A stretch of 64,000 nt of DNA. It comes from Elusimicrobia bacterium GWA2_62_23 (lineage in GTDB: Bacteria > Elusimicrobiota > Elusimicrobia > Elusimicrobiales > UBA9959). A program made the position numbers and the translations under genes. Location: the NCBI GenBank assembly GCA_001799635.1, contig MGTV01000010.1:108228-172227 (forward strand). The letters are read 5' to 3'. Every line of letters begins with the position of its first letter. Position 1 is the stretch's first letter. Positions 60,450 through 64,000 of this stretch are shown piece after piece. The notes below the pieces were generated by a model. That model was not told the DNA's origin, searched no databases, and saw only the letters and a program-made list of their open reading frames with translations.

Positions 60450-60668
60450 CTATTTCTTTATGGCTTTGTGGAGGGGGGCGGACGAGGCCGCTGGCGCCTG
60501 AAAGAAAGGCGATACCGGGGAATCAAAGGCGTCATCACCGAAAGAGGTTCTCCTCCAGGCTGTGATGAGCTCGGCCGCGCAATCTCTTGGATTTGCGCTC
60601 CTGTATTTTCCCTTTTTAGCGATATTCAACTGTGTGCGGCGGAGGTCTCTGCCGGCGCGCGCCGGGTG
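60450..60668 (-). CDS. Possible small ORF in frame after the TAG of the TIGR02147-like gene
   Basis: Directly after the TAG at 60671-60669 the same frame stays open for 72 codons, ending in TAG at 60452-60450, 13 bp before a terminator. The text looks protein-like (LNIAKKGKYRSANPRDCAAEL, then AWRRTSFGDDAFDSPVSPF). It has no ATG; a TTG at 60629 could start a 59-residue protein, but there is no Shine-Dalgarno sequence. It may be a separate small gene, a C-terminal extension split by a stop, or 3' untranslated sequence. No family recognised. Confidence 0.3.
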   Translation of the reverse strand, partial: HPARAGRDLRRTQLNIAKKGKYRSANPRDCAAELITAWRRTSFGDDAFDSPVSPFFQAPAASSAPLHKAIKK

Positions 60669-61520
60669 CTAAAAGTCACGAATTTTGACCACCTTGCACT
60701 CTACGCCAAAAAGAGCGGAATCCTTTTCTTTCCTGAAGGTGGCGTAGGTCTGGGCCGTAGAGACATTCAGCGATAACAGGGGGAAGCAATTGACAAGTTT
60801 CAACAGTGACGCGCGTATGATGCCGCTCCTTCTGAACATAAGCCGTCCGGAGGCTATCATTTCGTTCCTTATGGCGAGCAATCTCTTCGATATTTCTGCT
60901 GTGGAACTGTGGGGGGGCGGGTACTCTATCATGGCGCCGGCCATGGGGAATTTGTAAGCCCCCGTCTTAAGGCGCTTGATCAATTTCGCCTTGGCCAGTT
61001 CCCGCAGGGAATTGCCTGACTCGGTCAAGGATATTCCCAACGTCGCGGCCAGATCTTTTGCTTTCCAGGCCTCTTCGTCATTGCAGAGAGCCGTCCAGCA
61101 TAAAGCGTTGCTGCGATTCCTTGCTATGGCTCCCAATTGCTTGTGGCTGATATGGAAAGTCCTATCCATCAGCAGTTTATCGATAGCCTTGTGGAGCGGC
61201 GAGGCTACGGATTCTTCCGGACTTTTTATAAGGATAGGCGCCAGCAAAGTGCCAAAAGCCTCTTCCCCATACGCAGCCTTAAACCAGGCGGTAAGGAAAT
61301 TTATGCCGGAGGAGGTTCCCGGCATTATGTGGAGTGCGTACATATAAAGGGGCAAGTCTTTGAAGGGCGGCAGGAACTTGCCATGCTCTATATGAAGATA
61401 CATCCGGTACGAGGTTTTCAAGTACCCTTCTCCTCCGTTCTTATGAAAGAACTGATATGCGGTACTGAAACCGGCCTCTTCCCTGTGCTTCTTCAGGGTT
61501 TTGGCGAATAATAGTTTCAT
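60669..61520 (-). CDS. TIGR02147-like predicted regulatory protein
   Basis: A 283-residue protein. The N-terminus (LLFAKTLKKHREEAGFSTAYQFF) looks like an HTH/XRE-type helix set, and the middle has a winged-helix-like stretch (KDLAATLGISLTESGNSLRELAKAKLIKRL). Length and layout resemble the TIGR02147 family described from Fibrobacter and related bacteria, of unknown function; the match is by style only. GGAGGAATTC precedes the ATG. It is divergent from the large surface-protein gene, 244 bp away, which it may control. GC is lower than in the neighbours. Confidence 0.6.
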   Translation of the reverse strand: MKLLFAKTLKKHREEAGFSTAYQFFHKNGGEGYLKTSYRMYLHIEHGKFLPPFKDLPLYMYALHIMPGTSSGINFLTAWFKAAYGEEAFGTLLAPILIKSPEESVASPLHKAIDKLLMDRTFHISHKQLGAIARNRSNALCWTALCNDEEAWKAKDLAATLGISLTESGNSLRELAKAKLIKRLKTGAYKFPMAGAMIEYPPPHSSTAEISKRLLAIRNEMIASGRLMFRRSGIIRASLLKLVNCFPLLSLNVSTAQTYATFRKEKDSALFGVECKVVKIRDF

Positions 61521-61642
61521 GAATTCCTCCGAAACCAGAATTAAATCATATATGTTTGCCGGCGCAATAGTGAATAAAAAATCTCTAGTTGCGAGTGGTT
61601 AGCCAAGAGCAGTTGGTAAGCAATCTGGCTCTTTTATCTGGG

Positions 61643-61671
61643 CACATGGCCTCATGTGACGCGTAGCGCGT
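61643..61671. promoter_or_regulatory. Paired dyads in the divergent gap
   Basis: CACATG-GCCT-CATGTG (61643-61658) and ACGCG-TAG-CGCGT (61659-61671) abut each other and are followed by TATATTTTAAACTAT, a -10-like stretch for the plus-strand gene. Either dyad could be an operator. Confidence 0.45.
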
Positions 61672-61764
61672 ATATTTTAAACTATCCGAATATTAAAGCG
61701 AAGTTATGGCGAAGCAAGCCGCGGTGCGGCATGAACGCCGCTTCGGGAGATGCACAAAGGAAAC

Positions 61765-64000
61765 ATGAATTGCGAAGGCCTGTTCGCGGGTTTTGCGCGC
61801 GCCGCCCTTGTCTCGTGGCTGGCGGCGCTGCCATCCTTTGTTTCCGTTCTGAACGCCGCCGAATTCGAGGTGGTGGATAAGCTCACTGCGAACGGCTACA
61901 CGCTGTTCAGGTCTTCCGTAGAGGTTCGCGGCGTAGTTGGTGTTTCCACCGGCACGCCGCAGGCGGCGCTGGATATTGTTTCCACCGGCACCACCCACGC
62001 CGAGATGTCGCAGCTCTGGCGCGCCGGCGACGGGGTTATAAAAGGCTCCATGAGCGCCACCGGCTACCTGCAGGCCGTAAAATTCATCGGCGACGGCTCC
62101 GGGTTGACAGGTATTGCCGCCGGCGACAACCTGGGCAACCATATCGCCACCACCACGCTGAACATGGCGGCTTTCGATATAACCGGAGTTTCCACCATAA
62201 GCGCCAGCGGCATATACATAAGCAGTTACGGGGTCATGCAAACTACCGGGATCGGCCTGGGGAGCGTCGTCGGCAATGTGCGGGGCAAGGGGGCCGTGGA
62301 CCTGCAGCCCAGGCGCATAGCCGCGGCCCAGGTGGCCTCGGGGCAGTATTCGCTAATAGGCGGCGGCCAGGAGAACACGGCCGCCGGGACCAGCGCCGTG
62401 GTGGGCGGCGGAAAAAACAATACCACTTCGGATGATTACGCGGTGGTATCAGGGGGAAGAAACAACACCGCTTCAGTAGGGGACGCAACCGTGGGAGGCG
62501 GTGCCGATAATCTTGCCTCTGGTTACGGTTCCGTCATAGCCGGCGGCTGGGATAACATCTCCGCGGGGGATGCATCTGCGATTTCAGGGGGATGGAATAA
62601 TTCGGCGCCAGGATACTACTCCTCGGTCCCGGGTGGCCGGGGCAATATAGCCTCAGGGTTCTATTCTTGGGCTGGGGGATACAATTCAGTTTCGTCGGCC
62701 GACGGCGCATTTACCTGGTCAGATTCCGCCGGTTACGACACTCAAAATACTGTGGTTGACCGCACTATTTTCAAGAACCGGGGCGGGTTCCTGGTGACCG
62801 GGTCCACCAACCCGGCCATGACCGGTACGCTGGACCGCGGTGTGCTGATGGCAGGTAACGGCCTTGTGGGTATTTCCACCGGCGCGCCGTATGCCGCCTT
62901 GGACGTAGTATCCTCCGGCACCGCCTCCAATATCTACGCACAGATCTGGCGCAACGGTTCGGGCGTAGAAGTAGCCTCCATGACGTCGGAAGGTACGCTG
63001 TACGTAACCGCCATGGGCAAAGGCGACAACCTGGGTAACCATATCGCCACGCAGAACCTGGACCTGGCGCAATTCCCGGTCATAAATGTTTCTTCCCTCG
63101 CGATGGTCGGCGATGGGATACGGATAGCCACCTCGGTGTACGCTGGGGCTAGCGGCGTGTTTATTTCCACCTCGGGACAGATGATGACGCTCGGCCTCGG
63201 CAACGGCACGGCCTTGCCCAATGCCCGCGGCTTGGGGGCTATGGACTTCCAGACCTATAGGTACGCTTCCACTAATGTGGCCAGCGCCAGATATTCCGGG
63301 ATTTTTTCCGGAACCGGCAATACAGCATCAGGTTCGTGGGCTGTTGTTTTAGGCGGAGATTCAAATGTTGCCAGTGGCTATGAAGACGTGGTTGTGGGAG
63401 GTTCGTGGAACACGGCCAGCGGTGGTGATTCCGTTGTCTCTGGCGGGTATAACAATTCCGCCACCTCGGAAAATGCAGTGATCTCTGGCGGGAATGATAA
63501 CACAGCAAGCGGAAACAGTTCTGTCATTGCCGGCGGTTCGAACAATACTGCGGCTGGCACTTGGGCCTCGATAGGCGGCGGCGGCTACAATGATGCCAAC
63601 GCTTCCAATTCGACGGTCTCCGGAGGTTACGATAATCATGCCCTTGGAGATTATTCCTCCATCCCCGGAGGACGGGGGAACTCTCTGACGAACAGCTTTT
63701 CGTTCGCTGCCGGATATTATGCGCAATCCACCTCCTCGGGTACGTTCACCTGGGCAGATTCCCAAGGCACGGTTGTTCTGAATAACTTTATAGACCGTAC
63801 CGTATTCAAGAACCGCGGCGGGTTTAAGATCACCGCCCAGACCGGGGCAATTTCGGCGAACCTGGCCATGCTCGAAGTGGTTTCCACAGGCACGGCTTCC
63901 AACATTTACGCGCAGATCTGGCGCAATGGCGGCGGCGTGGTGGTGGCGAGCATGACTTCGGAAGGGAAGCTCTTTGCCGACGGTTCCGGTTTGACCGGGG
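61765..64000 (+). CDS. Modular beta-roll surface protein, C-terminus beyond window
   Basis: At least 745 codons with no stop to the window edge. A signal peptide (residues 1 to about 31, ...SFVSVLNAA) is followed by repeated modules of about 320 residues. Each has (i) D/E-(I/V)-V-S-(T/S)-G-T...Q-(L/I)-W-R, (ii) a GDGSGLTG or GDNLGNHIA turn as in phage tail fibres, (iii) a roll of 14-15-residue units such as NNTASGNSSVIAGGS, and (iv) a cap with DRT(I/V)FKNRGGF. Rolls lie at about 62330-62700 and 63270-63720. The units resemble YadA/Hep_Hag head repeats, so it is probably a trimeric or fibre-like adhesin. Start: ATG 61765 with AAAGG; ATG 61750 in frame is possible. Confidence 0.8.
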   Translation, partial: MNCEGLFAGFARAALVSWLAALPSFVSVLNAAEFEVVDKLTANGYTLFRSSVEVRGVVGVSTGTPQAALDIVSTGTTHAEMSQLWRAGDGVIKGSMSATGYLQAVKFIGDGSGLTGIAAGDNLGNHIATTTLNMAAFDITGVSTISASGIYISSYGVMQTTGIGLGSVVGNVRGKGAVDLQPRRIAAAQVASGQYSLIGGGQENTAAGTSAVVGGGKNNTTSDDYAVVSGGRNNTASVGDATVGGGADNLASGYGSVIAGGWDNISAGDASAISGGWNNSAPGYYSSVPGGRGNIASGFYSWAGGYNSVSSADGAFTWSDSAGYDTQNTVVDRTIFKNRGGFLVTGSTNPAMTGTLDRGVLMAGNGLVGISTGAPYAALDVVSSGTASNIYAQIWRNGSGVEVASMTSEGTLYVTAMGKGDNLGNHIATQNLDLAQFPVINVSSLAMVGDGIRIATSVYAGASGVFISTSGQMMTLGLGNGTALPNARGLGAMDFQTYRYASTNVASARYSGIFSGTGNTASGSWAVVLGGDSNVASGYEDVVVGGSWNTASGGDSVVSGGYNNSATSENAVISGGNDNTASGNSSVIAGGSNNTAAGTWASIGGGGYNDANASNSTVSGGYDNHALGDYSSIPGGRGNSLTNSFSFAAGYYAQSTSSGTFTWADSQGTVVLNNFIDRTVFKNRGGFKITAQTGAISANLAMLEVVSTGTASNIYAQIWRNGGGVVVASMTSEGKLFADGSGLTG

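Noticed and set aside
60438-60776. Plus-strand open frame of 112 codons after the small zincin gene
   Set aside because: It begins within the terminator region and overlaps the end of the TIGR02147-like gene; the minus-strand frame here reads more like protein.

Overview
The window is GC-rich, densely coded DNA from a Gram-negative-type bacterium. Evidence for an outer membrane includes an MlaEFD lipid-transport set, many signal peptides and a lipoprotein. Gene content and order suggest Elusimicrobiota or a neighbouring phylum: an IspD-IspF fusion, rpsF-ssb-rpsR-rplI-dnaB, minor pseudopilins and a TIGR02147-like protein. That placement is an inference from gene style; no rRNA gene is present to confirm it.

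Left part (1-10.2 kb): a truncated GAF sensor gene and an outer-membrane-type protein; a secreted protein built on a 20-residue beta repeat; a secreted C11 (clostripain) peptidase behind a textbook sigma-70 promoter; a glycosyltransferase-like gene; guaA-guaB; two tandem membrane-anchored paralogues, one of which apparently starts at CTG; and a methylmalonyl-CoA decarboxylase (ScpB).

Middle left (10.3-30.4 kb) is a long plus-strand run. A class A beta-lactamase-like protein is followed by an AmgK-type amino-sugar kinase fused to a RapZ C-terminal domain and by MurU, which points to peptidoglycan recycling. Then come a lipase-like protein, a YhcH family protein, a ferritin-like protein and a methyltransferase. 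The rpsF-ssb-rpsR-rplI-dnaB-alr block leads into mlaE-mlaF, a strongly structured 450-bp gap (a candidate RNA), mlaD, radA, a PIN-TRAM protein, ispDF, a lipoprotein, cysS and a PAP2 phosphatase. tRNA-Gly(GCC) closes the run.

Just downstream of the tRNA lies an AT-rich accessory island (30.45-33.65 kb): an IS481-type element, an array of 50-bp palindromic repeats, a Fic AMP-transferase gene and a hairpin-rich gap. Host-like sequence resumes with a 764-aa secreted protein of unknown function.

Right part (36-64 kb): pyrB and two membrane proteins (minus); a polytopic membrane protein and an MFS transporter (plus). A five-gene minus operon follows: radical SAM, glycogen-binding domain, glycan-related secreted protein, Nif3 and a cyclase-RDD fusion. 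Then glycerate kinase, phosphohexomutase, metK, a response regulator with a CheC-like partner, serS, TPR proteins, a three-gene minor pseudopilin operon and a small zincin. The window ends with a divergent pair: a TIGR02147-like gene and a very long modular beta-roll surface protein that runs off the edge.

A recurrent theme is a -10-like hexamer 6-9 nt upstream of the ATG at about nine transcription-unit starts lacking a clear Shine-Dalgarno sequence, which suggests leaderless mRNAs.
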